The position numbers and the translations under genes are program-made. From positions 1 through 64,000 of the forward strand of contig JAOALB010000126.1 in the NCBI GenBank assembly GCA_025331125.1: a stretch of DNA of 64,000 nucleotides, read 5' to 3'. The stretch comes from Mycogone perniciosa (lineage: Eukaryota > Ascomycota > Sordariomycetes > Hypocreales > Hypocreaceae). Numbering within the stretch: the first letter of the stretch is position 1; each line of letters opens with the position of its first letter. Positions 23,901 to 37,335 of this stretch are shown in pieces. The notes beneath the pieces are model-generated. The model saw only the letters and a program-made list of their open reading frames with translations, did not search any database and had not been told where the DNA came from.

Positions 23901-25760
23901 ATTACTTTCTATTAATTTTAGCTTTACTTTTATAAACTTATTAATATTAAACTTTAATATCCCTTAAAGGTACTTTCTGCTATAGCAGTATATAAAGAAT
24001 TTATAAAAAGCTTAAAGGAATAGTGCTTATACCGCTATAAAACTGCTTTATCTTTATAATACACTTATAAAGGTATCTTTATTAAACTTAATAGTCGGTA
24101 TACTTTATATTCCTACTTTTATATATCTTTTACTAGGTCTGCCTAAATTAATTTTATATACTAGGCAGATAAGTCTTTATAAAACTAGATAAATAATATT
24201 ATAGTGGATATTTAAATATCTATTAAATTAAATCGCTTATATAGCGCTACCGCTATAGGCTTATTAAGTATTAATATATTTAATTTAAAGAGTTATATTA
24301 AATTATATTAATATAGATATTAATAGCTATTAATTATAGGCGTTATTAAAACTAGTGTTAAAGGCTTATTTAATATTATCTATACCTTAGTCTCTAATTC
24401 TTAATAGTTATTAGGTTAATAAGTGCAATAGTGATTTTGCTTTAATATTAATATAAAGTTAAGATATAGGTCCCTTTCTCCTTATTAAAGTATTATCTCT
24501 TTTAATATACTTTTAATATAAACTTAAAAGTTAATTTTCTTTTTAACCTTTTTTTTAACCTTTTTAATATATTATTTTATTTTTTACTAATAGTATAAAG
24601 TGCTAACTTTAAGGGTTTACTTAAGATATTAATATTATATAGAATAGTTATTAGGCTAAGGATTATTAATATAATATAGGTTTAAAGGTAATAATTTATT
24701 AAATAGTATTATAAGTTAAAGGTAACTATTAATATAAGCTAGTTAATATTAAGATTATATTACTATAGCTATAGTATTTTAAAGATAAACGGGTTTTAAT
24801 TTAAAAGATTAGTAATAAAAAATATATATAGCTTTTTATATTCCCCTATTCTTATATTTAAAATTATATAGTTAATAAACTATACTGCTGCTTTACTATT
24901 AGTTAAAATAAAGATCTTTAGTCTAGGTAATTATATTATTAGGATTTAAAACTTTTAAAAAAAATGCTAGTCTATAAAGCTTTATATTAAATAGCTATTA
25001 TTAATAAAGGTTAATATAGTTATTAATAAATATATAAAGAATAATATAATATAAATAAATAGTAATTTACTATTTATAGTATTTAAAATTAATAGTCTAT
25101 TATTAATAATAATCTATTATATCTATAAAGGCATTAAATTTATAGGCTATTTTAATATTCTATTATACTTTTTAATATAATATTATTAAAAAGCTACTCT
25201 TTTCCCTGCCTTCCTATATTAAAAGTTATATCTTTATAAGCAAGTATATTATTAAAGGTAACTAATCCTTTAATAAAGCTAGTTTTATTAATATAGTATA
25301 AAAATAGGTTTCTGTAATATAATAGGTTATTTCTTTAGGCTAAAAAATACTAATACTGCGGGAATTAAGGAGTAGGAATTTATAATACTAATATACCTTT
25401 TCCCTAGCTTAAAATATATACTTTACCTTAAAGCGCTATAGTGCTATTGCCTTAATATATTCTATATCTTAAAAAACCACTACTATATCTTTATAAGGTT
25501 TAAAGTTTTATAGTATTAGCTTTCTACTTTTCTATATAGTTACTAACTATATATTAGCTACTATAGTAATAGTATAGGTTATAAAGTTATTAGTATTTTT
25601 TGCGTTATAAAGTAAAGGATATAGTATTTAACTATATAAGATCGCCTATATTTTTTTACTTTAAAGGGTTTAGTTTATTTTAAAGTAAAGCTTATTAAAG
25701 AGTATAATTGCTATTTAGCTTTTTAAACTTATAGTCGCCTTTAAATTTAATATAATAGGC
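21000..25760 (-). pseudogene. Remnant of gypsy family G gag-pol
   Basis: The RT active site is at 23321-23301 and the FANFYW block at about 23085-23040. Coding sequence must extend on both sides for protease upstream and RNase H and integrase downstream. All frames are closed by TAA and TAG. No product is expected. Confidence 0.6.
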
Positions 25761-25833
25761 TTACTTTTTAAAGTTATTATAAACTTTTTAACAAAAAGTT
25801 CTTTAAGTAGACTAGTTATTTTTACTTATAGGC

Positions 25834-26107
25834 TGTTGGGTTAGGTAGGCTAAGGACCTACCACTTATTAGCGCTTATCAGCGCTAGGGAGCTCTTATCT
25901 GCTTATATAGCAAATACCAGCTAATATACACATCGCGTAAGCGATATATTAGACTGTATAGGCGCTTACAACGCATACATTCTACGTTTTCTTTTATATT
26001 AGCTATATATATATATAGCAAGGCTATTACAGTATATTTATTACTAGAATCAAGCTTTATTCCCATTTCTCTTTATACTTTATATAACTATACCGCGCTC
26101 CGCGACA
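25834..26107 (+). repeat. 5' LTR of copia copy A, the least mutated copy
   Basis: 274 bp, TGTTGGGTTAGG...CCGCGACA. It keeps many G and C bases lost in the six other LTR copies and is close to the family consensus. It contains an inverted repeat TAGCGCT-TATC-AGCGCTA (25869-25886), a second one around ATCGC-GTAA-GCGAT (about 25932-25945), and an alternating TA tract flanked by AGC and GCT. These are candidate LTR promoter or RNA-structure elements. Confidence 0.9.
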
Positions 26108-26299
26108 GTTATAAGCCTAAATAATAACTACTAGTTACTAGAAACTTCCCTTAATATTATATTTTTACCTTTACTTTTTCCCTTCGCCTTTAAGCTTTTA
26201 AAGCCACCTTTTATAATAGATAATATAGGAGATATCACCTTTATAAAGCTGGATTTAATAGTATAGTAGATTAAATAGATTACTATTTTAAATAACTAT

Positions 26300-29200
26300 A
26301 TAATTACTGTAAAGATCTAGAATAAAGTTAATCCTAATCTCCCTAATTAGGATAATAACTATTTCCCTGCTTTAAAGCTATTTACTTTAATTAAGGCAAG
26401 AGAGACCGCCTTAAAAGTATTCAGAAAAAAAGCCACTTCAATAGATATTTCTATTTATTATAATAGTCTACTTTATAAGCACTAGTATACTATCGCCTTA
26501 TATACTAAAAAGAGGAAAGCTAGGGCAGTAATTTTTAAATAGATATAGAAGATAGTTAACACCAGCATTTATACTTTAGTCTTTATAGACTTTAAAGCTA
26601 TAACCTAAACTATAGCCTTAGCCTCTACTATTATTAAAGCAGCTAATAAAAACAACAAAAACTTAAACGCTAAATTTACTATTTATTAAATTATAAAAAA
26701 GCTTAAAAAATAATTAACTTTTTATAAGGATATAATATATAAAAAAGTGCAGATTTTATATAAACGCGCTTTATATAATATAAAGTATAGAAACTTAAAG
26801 CTAGAAGTATAGTATATAAACTAAGCGCGCGTTTATATAAATATAGTAAAGTATAAGCTCTTTAAAGTTATAGGAATAGCTGCCTAAAAGGCTTTCTTAA
26901 AAGCTATTAGAGTATACTATACTTTAAACTTTACTTTATATTACCTATACTATATAGATAATTAAATTAAAAGCAGTAAAACTGCTAAAATCTTCTCCTC
27001 TAATCAGCTTAGTTAACTTTTTTCAAATAGTATATAAAATGCAGAAAATTATATTTATAGACTTTATATAATACTTAGCAACTGCTTAGATAAAGCTATA
27101 GCAAATAACACTATATATTTAAAAGCTTTTGCTAGGAAAGAATACCTATATAAACAGGAAAGGTATAATTAGCCTTTAAAGGACTATAGTATACTATTAG
27201 CTGCACTTAAAGGAAAACTTAATAAAAAAGGGAAATATATCATTAACCTGCAATAAGCTATAGAAATTTATACTCGCCTTTAAAAAGACAAATAGTATAT
27301 ACTCTATAATAAATTTAGTAAAAAAGGTATTAACTTTATAGCCTTAGCTTAAAGAGGTATAGCTTTAACTATTATAGCTGCTTTAATCTCTTTAAACTTA
27401 ATTAATAAAGAAAATGCAAGCCCTGCAATATATATAATAAATGTATTAATATATATTAATATATAGGATACACTTTACTGCCTCTTTTAAAGTACTCTTT
27501 TTAATACTTATAGTACTATTTATTTAGTAAATAACAGGAATTACTTTATTCCTAGCTCTTTTATTTTAAATATAGAAAATAACTATATTAAGGTAAAAGG
27601 AGCTAGGTATCCTATAGCTGGAAAAGGATACCGCCTACTAAAAGATACTCTTTATAATCTATACTAAAAGGCAGCGCGTTTAATAAAGCTTATAGATATA
27701 ACTATAGTTAAAGGATTTTATATTAATATTATCTTTTTATTAAAACTTTAAAAAGCAGGAATATAGCTTATAGGGTATAATAATATATTGTATATTAATA
27801 TAGTAAATTTAAATACTGTTATAGGGAAAGTAAAGTATAAATATAATCTTTTGTTTTTTTAATATAAACCCCTATTGCTTTATATTAACCTTATCCTTAA
27901 ATATACTATCCCGAGCAGTATAACTGCTTTATTCCTTTTTCTTAGCGCAGACTACTATATTGATATAATATTAAAAAGAAGGAGAAGACTAATATATAAC
28001 CTATTAACACTATATAACGACTTAGAAAAGCTTTAGTACCTATAATTAAAATATCTAAGCCTAAAAGCAATTAAAGCACTAGTAAAGAATACAAGGAATA
28101 TATATATTAAAGGAACTACGCGAATAAAGTATAAAGCCTATACTTTTATATATATAAAATAGGTTATCTCTCGCAGAACATTTAAAAAATAAGTATTAAG
28201 ATTATTCTTTAAAGTATACTAGGATTTTTAAGACTATTTTTATAGTTATAATAGGGATAATTAACTTTTAATACTTAAAGAAGAATATACTTTATAATTA
28301 TATATATACCCTTTATTAAATAAAGAATAAGATACTGTCTTTATTACTCTCTTTAACTTTATAAATATAGTAAAAACGCAATATAATATTTTAATATATT
28401 TTCTTAGGCAAGATAATAAAAAAGCTATAATTGCAGTTAAAGGTTTAATATACTTTTAAATCTAGGCAAATACAGAAAAATTATCTTAAAGCTTACCCTT
28501 TTTTATATATATAAACTACATAGCGCCTTAAAGCGCGCAGGTTAAAAAGTTATAAATAAATTAATAAAGATATTTAAAGCTGTAAGCCTTTTAATTAATT
28601 TATAGCCTAAAACTATAAAAGCTACAGTATATATTATTAATATAAATCCTATATATAGCTTTAATATAATATTACCTATTAAAAAATTAAAGTAATAGTT
28701 TTATAATTTCGCGCCCCTTTTAATAAAAAAGCTGTCTATAAACCTATAGCTAGATTGAAGCAGACTTTATATATATAGCTACCGCGCCTATATATTTAAC
28801 AGAGACTATAAAGCTAGCTAAAATAAAAGAGAATTTAAAATAAAGCCTAAGGGCTTAATTAAATATCTTATTAAATATACTGTAAATAATATATATTACA
28901 TTTAATTACTTTATTTAGTAAAAGTAATTATTATAAAAAATATATAGTTTAATAAAACTAGCTTTTTTAATAGTAAAAGAAAAAGCGCAAATAAACTATT
29001 TATAGTTAAATTAAATAAGCTATTTAATAAAGTTAAAGAAAATAAACTAGAATTTAAACTTTTCTTAATATATATTCCTGCAGTAAAAAATACTTTTATA
29101 AGTAATATAGAAAAGAAGAGTATACTTTTAAAGGTAAGAATTATATAAAGTATTAAAATTAATTTAATAAATGCTTTAGGCAAACTACTAGCGCATTTAA

Positions 29201-31060
29201 AAAAACCTTTTAGTCTTTAAATATTAAAGGCTACTTTAAAACAGTTAATCTCTATAAATAAAACTAGCGCGTTAATAGGAACTTTAAGTAATACTTTTAA
29301 AAGCGATTTACCCCTCTTTAAAGAAAGAGAGCTAGCAGAAAAACAGCTTTATATATTAAAAGTATACTATTTAATAAAAGAGGATAAACCGCCATAGCTA
29401 AAAGCAGATTAATATATAAAAGACTTGCCTACTTTTATATTAAAAAAGCAGATTTTAAAGGAAAAGCCAGCTAGTAATTCCTTAAGCAGTAAAGCAGTAG
29501 CTAATACTTATAAAAGTATAAGACTTTAAAGGAAATAACCTGCAAGAAAAGTTAATAAATATCTCCTAATATATAAAACTAAAATATATACCTTAAGCAC
29601 TACTTTAAAAGATAATAAGTTTAATATATATTTAATAATTATAAAACTTTTTAATTTAATACTATATTAACTGCTGCTTAATTAATAAAAGCTAGTAAAT
29701 AGTAAATTAAAAAGTATAGTAATAGTATTTATTATTTTTAATATAGTAATAAATTAAAAAGCTTCCTTTTAGAAAAGTATTACTTTTAATAAATAAACTG
29801 TTTATTAAAAGAATTTAGTAAAACTGCTAAAAGATTAAAAAGAGTTTATAAAATACCTATTTAAGGCTAGGTTTAAATAAGCTGCGTATAATAAAATTAA
29901 CTCTTTGCGCGTAAAAGGAACCTAGTAAAAGATACTATACTTAAAGGTAAAAATAAAGCTATTACCTATATATTAGGTTTTTATATATAAGTTTAACTAA
30001 AATAGAAATCTAGAATACTATAAAGCTTAATTTATAGTTTAAAGGGATTTATAAGAATACTTTATAATAAAGAGTATATATACAGCTATATTAATAGTAT
30101 ATTTTTTTTATATATTTATTACTTTAACAGTAAAATTTAACTTTAAATTAAAGTAATATAATATTAAAAATGCTTTTTTTAATGCTTTAAAAGATAAATA
30201 TTCGAAATTAGTTATATATAAGCTTTTTAAGGGTTTTAAGCTATTAAATATCTATTTAAAGCTCGCTAAAGCCTTATATAGGCTAAAAGACTTGCTAAAA
30301 CTATAGTTTAATAAATTATCTTTAACTTTAAAGAAATAAAGGTTAATTTTAAGCTTTAAAGAGCCCTGCCTTTTTTATAACTAAACTTAAAAGATTTTTA
30401 TTATATTTTATATAAATAATATTTTAATTATATATTATTATAATAATAAAGCTTTTTATATTAAGCTATTAAATACTTTTAAAGTAAAGTGTAAGCTTTA
30501 TAGTAAAGGGGATATATAATAGTTTTTAAATATTAAAATTACCTAAAACTATAAAAAGTATAAAATATACTTTTTTTATAAAACTTATTTTAAAAAGGTT
30601 ATAAAATAATTTAAGCTTAATAATAGAATATAGCTTTTTATAGTTTTAATATTAATTATAAAGCTTAAAAAAGCTATAATATAAGCTATAAAAGTAACTA
30701 TTAAAATATATTAAAAAAAAGTAAAATCTATACTTTATATAGCTATTATAATAAAGTTAAATATAATATATAATACTTTAACTTTATTATAGTTTTTAAT
30801 TAACCTTAATAAAAAGCACTTTAAAGCAGTTAATTAATTAATCTGCTATTTATATATATAGCGCTTTTTAACTCTTTAATATAAAAGGTAAGGTAAAATA
30901 TAAGTTTTAACTGCCTTAAATAATACTTCTTTTATTAATAATATAAATACTTAAAGATTATTTTAAAGGTATTTTATTATACTTTTTTAGGCTTTATTTT
31001 ATAAAATACTATATATTAAAGTATAGTTAATATATTTATAATTAAAGTAAAGTTATTTAC
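26300..31060 (+). pseudogene. Remnant of copia gag-pol, copy A
   Basis: Motifs visible in broken frames are the RT entry block at 29990-30050, the RT palm at 30170-30515 with YINN in place of YVDD, and the post-RT GDI..FLNI and GSILYIAI-like blocks to about 30770. Upstream (26300-29900) should hold gag, protease and integrase, but RIP has removed clear motifs. Many Gln and Trp codons have become stops. Antisense frames of 80-114 codons at about 28911-29183 (and in copies B and C) are by-products of RIP. Confidence 0.7.
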
Positions 31061-31924
31061 TTTTATTTAAATAGTAAAAAAGGTAATAGGTTTATATTGC
31101 CTTTTTTAAAAAAATAAAATTTAACTTTAGCATTAATTAAAATATTAACTGTAATAATTAATTAACTATATATTTTATAATTAAAAAGAGTATATAAATT
31201 AATATTTATTTATATTATATTAATATATAAAATATATAGCTTTAATAAAAATATTAAAAAGGAATATGCTTAGTCTTTTATCTTTTTATTAACTTTATAT
31301 CTATTGATAGGCTTATTAAAGCCTTTTTTTAGCAGCGCTTTAAATACTTTAAAGCACTATTAAACTTAATAAATATACAGTTACTAAAATAAAATATATA
31401 AAAGTATAGGAAATTATTTAATTCTAGCTTAAAGGCCGCTTATTATAAAAGATGTATTTTACTACTATAATAACTAATTACTTAAAGCCTTCTACCTTTT
31501 CCGCGCCTGTATATAAAAGGTATTATTATTATAGTTATTTAAAGCAGCTACCTCTTTAATATAAACTAAATCCTTTTCCTTTAAGAAATTAAATTGAAGG
31601 TATAATGCCTTTTTATATTAAATTGCTATTTAATTATATTAGCTTATAAGTATATAAAGAAAAGATAATATATTTAGTTAATTATTATCTTTATTTATAA
31701 CTTAAAAAAGCTAATATATAATTAATATAAGCATTTAATAATTATAAAGTATATAATTAATTAAAGTAATATAATAAAAGTAAAAAAGAAATATATTAAA
31801 ATATATATTAATAGTTACTATTAAAATAAATAATATACTATTAAAAGTAGGTAATAGTAATATATTAAAAAAAATCTCTTTTACTAGCAATTATTAACTT
31901 TAAATAACCTTTATAAAGAAAGGA

Positions 31925-32140
31925 TAATAGTATAACAGTAAAGGCAGTAATAGGAGTAAAAGTAAAAGTAAAGACTGCTGCTGAAGCAGTAGCAGTAATA
32001 ATAGGGATAAAGGCTAAAGTAAAAGTAAAAGCAGCAATAAAAGCTGTAAAAGTAAAAGGAGGAGCTAATAAAAATACTATAGCGCGCAGCTTAATAAAGG
32101 CTTCCTTGCAATTCCTAGTAAGCTTTAACTTTAAATAAAA
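31925..32140 (+). repeat. Ala/Val/Lys-rich low-complexity tract, copy A
   Basis: Irregular repeats of GCAGTA, AAAGTA and GGAGCA lie between pol and the 3' LTR. On the plus strand they translate to alternating Val, Lys, Ala and Gly and end ARSLIKASLQFLVSFNFK before a stop. The same tract occurs in every copy of the family and is described further at 33245-33490. Confidence 0.6.
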
Positions 32141-32750
32141 AAAAGGCTAAATAATTAAATTAACTGGTATAATAATAGAAACTAGATTAACTGGAGTAAT
32201 AGCTGGCGTAAAAGCAGTAGCCGGTATAAAAGTAGCAGTAAATATAGCTGCTTAAAAATAATTAATACTATAATAAACTACCTTTAAAGGGTAACCGGGA
32301 CTATATTTAATTAAAAAGGTATTTTTATTCTGCAATTTTATTATTAGTTAATAAAAGTATATTATAAAAAGAATATAAAAAAAGTATAATATTTATTAAA
32401 GCTATATTAATACTACTAATACTAGTATTATTAATAATAATAATAATATTAATAATTAAAAAAAAAGAGTAAAGAATAAGGCTAAAAGATAGTTAATATA
32501 TTTATTTTAACTATTTAAAATTAATTTACCTGCTTAAAAAGCTTTATTATTTAACTTTTAATTATTATAGATTAATAATAACTATAGTATTTATATCCCT
32601 TTAACCTTTAATAATAAAATATTAATATATATTTATAATAAAAGAGCTTTTAATTAAATAAAAGAGGCTTTAAAAGCGCAGTTAAATAGTTATAATACTA
32701 TAAATAGACTTAGATAGCAGTTAATAAAGTACTAGGAATAGCTTTATTAA

Positions 32751-32760
32751 ATAGGGGGTA
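32751..32760 (+). promoter_or_regulatory. Polypurine tract of copia copy A
   Basis: ATAGGGGGTA lies directly before the 3' LTR. Equivalent G-runs precede the LTRs at 34111, 54410 and 63536, which confirms plus-strand orientation for the family. Confidence 0.75.
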
Positions 32761-33034
32761 TATTAGGTTAGGTAGGCTAAAAACCTATTACTTATTAGCG
32801 CTTATTAACGCTAAAAAGCTTTTATTTACTTATATAGCAGATACTAGCTAATATATATATTGCGTAAGTAATATATTAGACTATAGAGGCGCTTATAATG
32901 TATATATTCTACGTTTTCCTTTATATTAGCTATCTGTATATATAGCGAGGCTATTATAGTATATTTATTACTAGAATTAAGCTTTATTCCTATTTCTCTC
33001 TATACTCTATATAGCTATGCCGCGCGCTGCGACA
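32761..33034 (+). repeat. Copia LTR shared by copy A (3') and its deleted tandem partner (5')
   Basis: 274 bp, TATTAGG...GCGACA. It is followed at once by GTT and then by sequence from the far 3' internal region of the element, so it serves as the 3' LTR of copy A and the 5' LTR of a deleted unit. Confidence 0.85.
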
Positions 33035-33244
33035 GTTAATATATAATTAATATAAGCATTGAATAATTATAAAGTATATAAATAAATAAAGTAATATAGT
33101 AAAAGTAAAGAAGAAATATATTAAAAAGTATATTAATAGTTACTATTAAAATAAATAATATACTGCTAAAAGCAGGCAATAATAATATATTAAAAGAAAT
33201 CTCCTTTACTAGCAATTATTAACTTTAAATAACCTTTATAATAA

Positions 33245-33490
33245 GGGGATAATAGTATAGCAGTAAAGGCAGTGGCGAGAGTAGAGGTAAAAGTAAAGAC
33301 TGCTGCGGGAGCAGCTGCAGTAGGAGCAGTAACTGAAACAGTAATAGTAACGATAAAGGCAGAGGCTAGAGCAGGAGCAGGAGCAGTAATAGGAGCTGCA
33401 AAAGCAAGAAAAAGAGCTAATAAAGATACCGCAGCGCGCAGCTTAGCGAGGGCTTCCTTGCAATTCCTAGCAAGCCTTAACTTTCAATAA
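33245..33490 (+). other. Least mutated copy of the copia 3' low-complexity frame
   Basis: The plus frame is open from 33245 to the TAA ending at 33490, without an ATG; a GTG lies at 33272. It encodes an Ala/Val/Lys-rich repeat and a non-repetitive end, ARSLARASLQFLASLNFQ. The same end, in the same frame, is read in copies A (ending about 32140) and B (about 62930); copy C has a one-base shift before it. It may be the tail of a third retroelement frame, or only simple sequence. I do not call it a gene. Confidence 0.4.
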
Positions 33491-34110
33491 AAGAGAGGCC
33501 GAGCAATTAGACCAGCTAGCGCAGTAATAGAAACTAAACTAGCCGGAGTAAGAGCTAGTATAAAAGCAGTAGCTGGCATAAAAGCAGCAGCAGGTATAGC
33601 CGCCTAAAGACAATTAACGCTATAATAAACTACCTTTAAAGGGCAACTGCAATTATATTTAATTAAAAAGGTATTTTTATTTTATAATTTTATTATTAGC
33701 TAATAAAAGTGCACTATAAAAAATATATAAAAAGTATAATATTTATTAAAGCTATATTAATACTATTAATACTATGATTATTAATAATAATAATAATATT
33801 AATAATTAAAAAATAAAAATAAAAAATAAAGTTAAAGGATAGTTAATATATTTATTTTAACTATTTAAAATTAATTTACCTATTTAAAAAGCTTTATTAT
33901 TTAACTTTTTATTATTATAAATTAATAATAGCTATACCATTTATATCCCTTTTACCTTTAATAATAGAATATTAATATATATTTATAATAAAGGAGCTTT
34001 TAATTAAGTAGAAAAGGCTTTAAAAGTGCAGCTAAATAGTTATAATACTATAAATAGACTAGGATAGCAGTTAATAAAGTACTAGGAATAGCTTTATTAA
34101 CTAAAGGGTA

Positions 34111-34384
34111 TATTAGGTTAAATAGGCTAAAGACTTATTATTTATTAGCGTTTATTAGCGCTAAAAAGCTTTTATCTGCTTATATAGCAGATACCAGCTA
34201 ATATATATATTGCATAAGCGATATATTAGACTATATAGGCGCTTATAATATATATATTTTACGTTTTCTTTTATATTAGCTATATATATATATAGTAAGG
34301 CTATTACAGTATATTTATTACTAGAATTAAGCTTTATTCCTATTTCTCTCTATACTTTATATAGCTATACTATACTCCGCGATA
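34111..34384 (+). repeat. Third copia LTR of the tandem
   Basis: 274 bp, TATTAGG...GCGATA, preceded by AAAGGGTA. The five bases beyond it (ATATT) do not match the left flank of copy A (TAGGC). Confidence 0.85.
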
Positions 34385-37335
34385 ATATTTATATTTATAA
34401 TATTAAAAAGTTATATAAATAAAGTATAATAAATATAATTAAAAAAAGTAAAGATATTTTTATATAGCCTATTAACTTAAATTAAAATTACTGTTTTAAT
34501 TATTATTCTTATAAATAAATAATTAAGTTTTTATTTTCTTTAAGAAAAAATATTATTCTTTATAATATTTTATCTTAAAACTATATAAGAATTTATAATA
34601 GTAAAAGTTTATAAGTCTTTATTAATTGTAAATAGTAAATTATATTTTTATAACAATTTAATTAAGTAAATAAAAATAACTATAATATATATAAGAAAAT
34701 ATATTTAAATGTTAAGAATATTATAATAAACTATTTATATTTATATTAATTAATAATTAAAGAATATATTAGATTTTTATACGATTTACTTTAAAATTCA
34801 ATATTATTTATTTACTTTAAAATTAAGTAAAATAATAACAAGTTTTAAATTAAAAAAGAAAGTCTTTTATTCTTAAAGATTTAAAAGTTAATGCTTTATT
34901 TTTTATATTAAGATAAACAATTTGTATATTCTATGATATAAATAATAATATATATTATAATTAAATAATAAATATTATATATTAAATAAATCAATAGTTT
35001 TCTTAAAAGGTTTAATATTAACTTTCTTATAACTTTAATTTATAAAGTTTAATTATTTCTTATAAAAATAAAAGAATTATTTTTATTATAATTAATATAT
35101 AAAAGGCTTTTAATATAATTTCTATTTATAAATTAATACATTCATTATATAAATAAAGTTAATTTAATTATATAATTTAATAAATCTTTTCCTTTATAAT
35201 AAACTATAAAGTTTAAATAAAACTATAAAAAAGATTAATTTAATTATCTTTATTAAATTATAATCTTTTTAAAAGATTGCTAATATTTTTAACTTTATTT
35301 TATTTTATATAACCTTAATATATTATTTTTTTACTAGCTTTATCTAACCTTTCATAATAGAAATTAAATAGCCCTTTATTAAGATATTATAAACGTTTAA
35401 TTATATAAATAATATAATTTTTTCTTAATTAATAATAGTTTTTATTAAATATTACGTTAAGTAATAAGATTATTTTAAATAGTTAAAAAGTAAAATATTA
35501 ATAATATAATATCATATAATTTTAAAGAAATAAAAATAAAATATCTTTTAAAGTATTATATTTAAACTAATTTATTAATAACATATTATCATATTAAAGC
35601 AACGACTTTTAAGAAATATATAATTAAATAATTTAATATTTCTTTTAATTAAAGGTTTAGCTTTAAAATATATATTTAAAGTTAAATATTAAAGTTTATA
35701 TTATAATAAATATATTTTATAATATTTTAAACTTTCTATAAAAGGCTATATTATACTTTATATATCAAATAGGTTATATATATATTAAAAGTATATTTTA
35801 TTATAAAAGATAACTTTTACTTAAATTTTATATAAGAAAATTAAAACCTTTATAATACTATAACCTTTAACTATTTAAAAGCTTTAACTTATAATTAAAC
35901 TATTATTATTAAATAATCAATACCTTTTACTTTATAAAGTTTATTTTAATTACTATTTATAAAAATAACTTCTTTTGATATTTATAATAAAGCTATAATA
36001 AATTATATAGTTTGTTAAACGTTAGTTAAAATTACCATTTTTCTTAAAATACATTAAAGCTTAATGTTCTTTTTAAATAATAAAATTCAGGTTATTAAAA
36101 TATCTAATAATTATATAACTATAATAGCCTTTGAAAATATAATAATATTTATAAATAATTTCTATTTTATAATAAAAGCTATTAATTATAATTATTTTAT
36201 ATAATAAAATAATAAAGGAGGCTTTATAAAATATAATTGATTTAATTAAATATATATATTTAATAATAATGTAATTAAAGCTTTAAAAAGGCTTAAGACT
36301 ACTTTAATTTATAATAATAATTTTAAAAACATTATTGTTTATTGAAATAATATTATTATAGTATATCATTTTAAAAGTATAGTTTTAAATTTTAAGATTA
36401 ATTTTAAAACTTAATAAACAGAAATATATTTAATCTATATTAACTATTGAAATTAATTATTAATTTAAAATACTTTCCAAAATTCATAATTTTATAAAAA
36501 AGATTTTATTATTGTTTAATTATTAAATTTAAATATAATAGCATTATATACTACTTTAAATACTTTCAATATAAATGTATATTAATAAATTATATATATA
36601 TTAAAAAGAACGTATATAATTTTATATTTTAGTATAAAAGTATGAATAAAATATAATAATAACAGTTAACCTATATAATTTATAAATTAACTTTTTATTT
36701 ATTAAATATTTATTGTAATTGCCTTTTTTAAATAATATAAGCCTTTAATCTTTTTATGAAAATATATTTATACTATTAAAAAGTTTAGTTAATTTTAATA
36801 TTAACTTTAATGTTTAAAGTTTCTTTTTATTACTTTTTTATGTTATTAAAAGGTAAAAGCAAAATCTTTACTTTAATAGTATTTTTTTACTTTTTTTATA
36901 ATTAAAATAAAAATAATATTTATAAAATTAAATAAGTTATCTTACTTTTTCCTAATACATTATAATATAATTATATAGAAATATATTATAAAGGGAAATA
37001 TTATTATAGGCAATAACTAACCCTTTTTTAAAGTAATATTCAATATATAATATTAATATAATTAACCCTATAATTAAAGAATAATAGGGAAATTAAAAAG
37101 TAATTATTATATAGTTATTTCTTTATATTTCCTTAAAGAGTCGTTAAAACATAAACCTTGTAAACATTTCCCTAATAACCTTTTTAAAGAACTATATAAA
37201 AATAAAATATAAAAAGAGAAAAAAGGTATTTATTTTTACTTTCTTTTTATATATTACTATTACTTAATTTAATTACTGCTATTACTTAATAATAAACTAT
37301 GAATTAATTTATAGTTAATCTTTATATTTAAAAAA

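Larger units (their letters stand above)
20472..25833 (-). mobile_element. 5'-truncated Ty3/gypsy element (family G), RIP-degraded
   Basis: The 3' LTR (20472-20633) and polypurine tract lie at the left end, so the element reads on the minus strand. YFNNILI (23321-23301) is the decayed RT active site, preceded by a readable Ala-Tyr. FLSFANFYWQLIKDF at about 23085-23040 is the conserved block after RT in gypsy elements. No second LTR is present before copia copy A begins at 25834, so the 5' LTR and the gag start are lost. The LTR edge TATTACAGCATTAA resembles that of element D (TGTTACAGCATTAA), so the two families are probably related. Confidence 0.75.
25834..33034 (+). mobile_element. Ty1/copia retrotransposon copy A, RIP-degraded
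   Basis: 7.2 kb with two 274-bp LTRs. Plus-strand translation shows copia pol in order. A KARLVVRG-like block (NLEYYKA.FIV) is at about 29990-30050. An RT stretch with LAKALYRLKDLLKL is at about 30255-30305. YINNILI at 30409-30429 comes from YVDDILI. A SxLYIAIIT block (the 'GSLMYA..TRPD' position) follows at about 30730-30760. An unusually long internal segment (about 31060-32750) separates pol from the 3' LTR. The left flank TAGGC is not repeated after either downstream LTR, so the right end has been rearranged. Confidence 0.85.
33035..34384 (+). mobile_element. Deleted copia unit: 3' internal remnant plus LTR
   Basis: 33038-34110 repeats about 31715-32760 of copy A, followed by a third 274-bp LTR at 34111-34384. 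With the LTR at 32761 it forms LTR, short internal, LTR. This arrangement is expected from unequal recombination between tandem copies, or from a deletion running from just after the LTR into the 3' internal region. It is less mutated than copy A over 33240-33620. Confidence 0.75.

Noticed and set aside
25884..26066. Minus-strand frame of 60 codons
   Set aside because: Lies wholly inside the copia 5' LTR. It is a chance frame in non-coding repeat.
28911..29183. Minus-strand frame of 90 codons, with counterparts at 45948-46190 and 50577-50921
   Set aside because: All three lie at the same place on the antisense strand of the copia pol remnant. Their Leu/Ile/Phe-rich composition reflects AT-biased antisense reading after RIP, not a membrane protein.
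35404..35427. YINNIIFS codon run, a possible decayed YVDD reverse transcriptase site
   Set aside because: The neighbouring translation shows no other reverse transcriptase block, and such a string is easily produced by AT-rich DNA.
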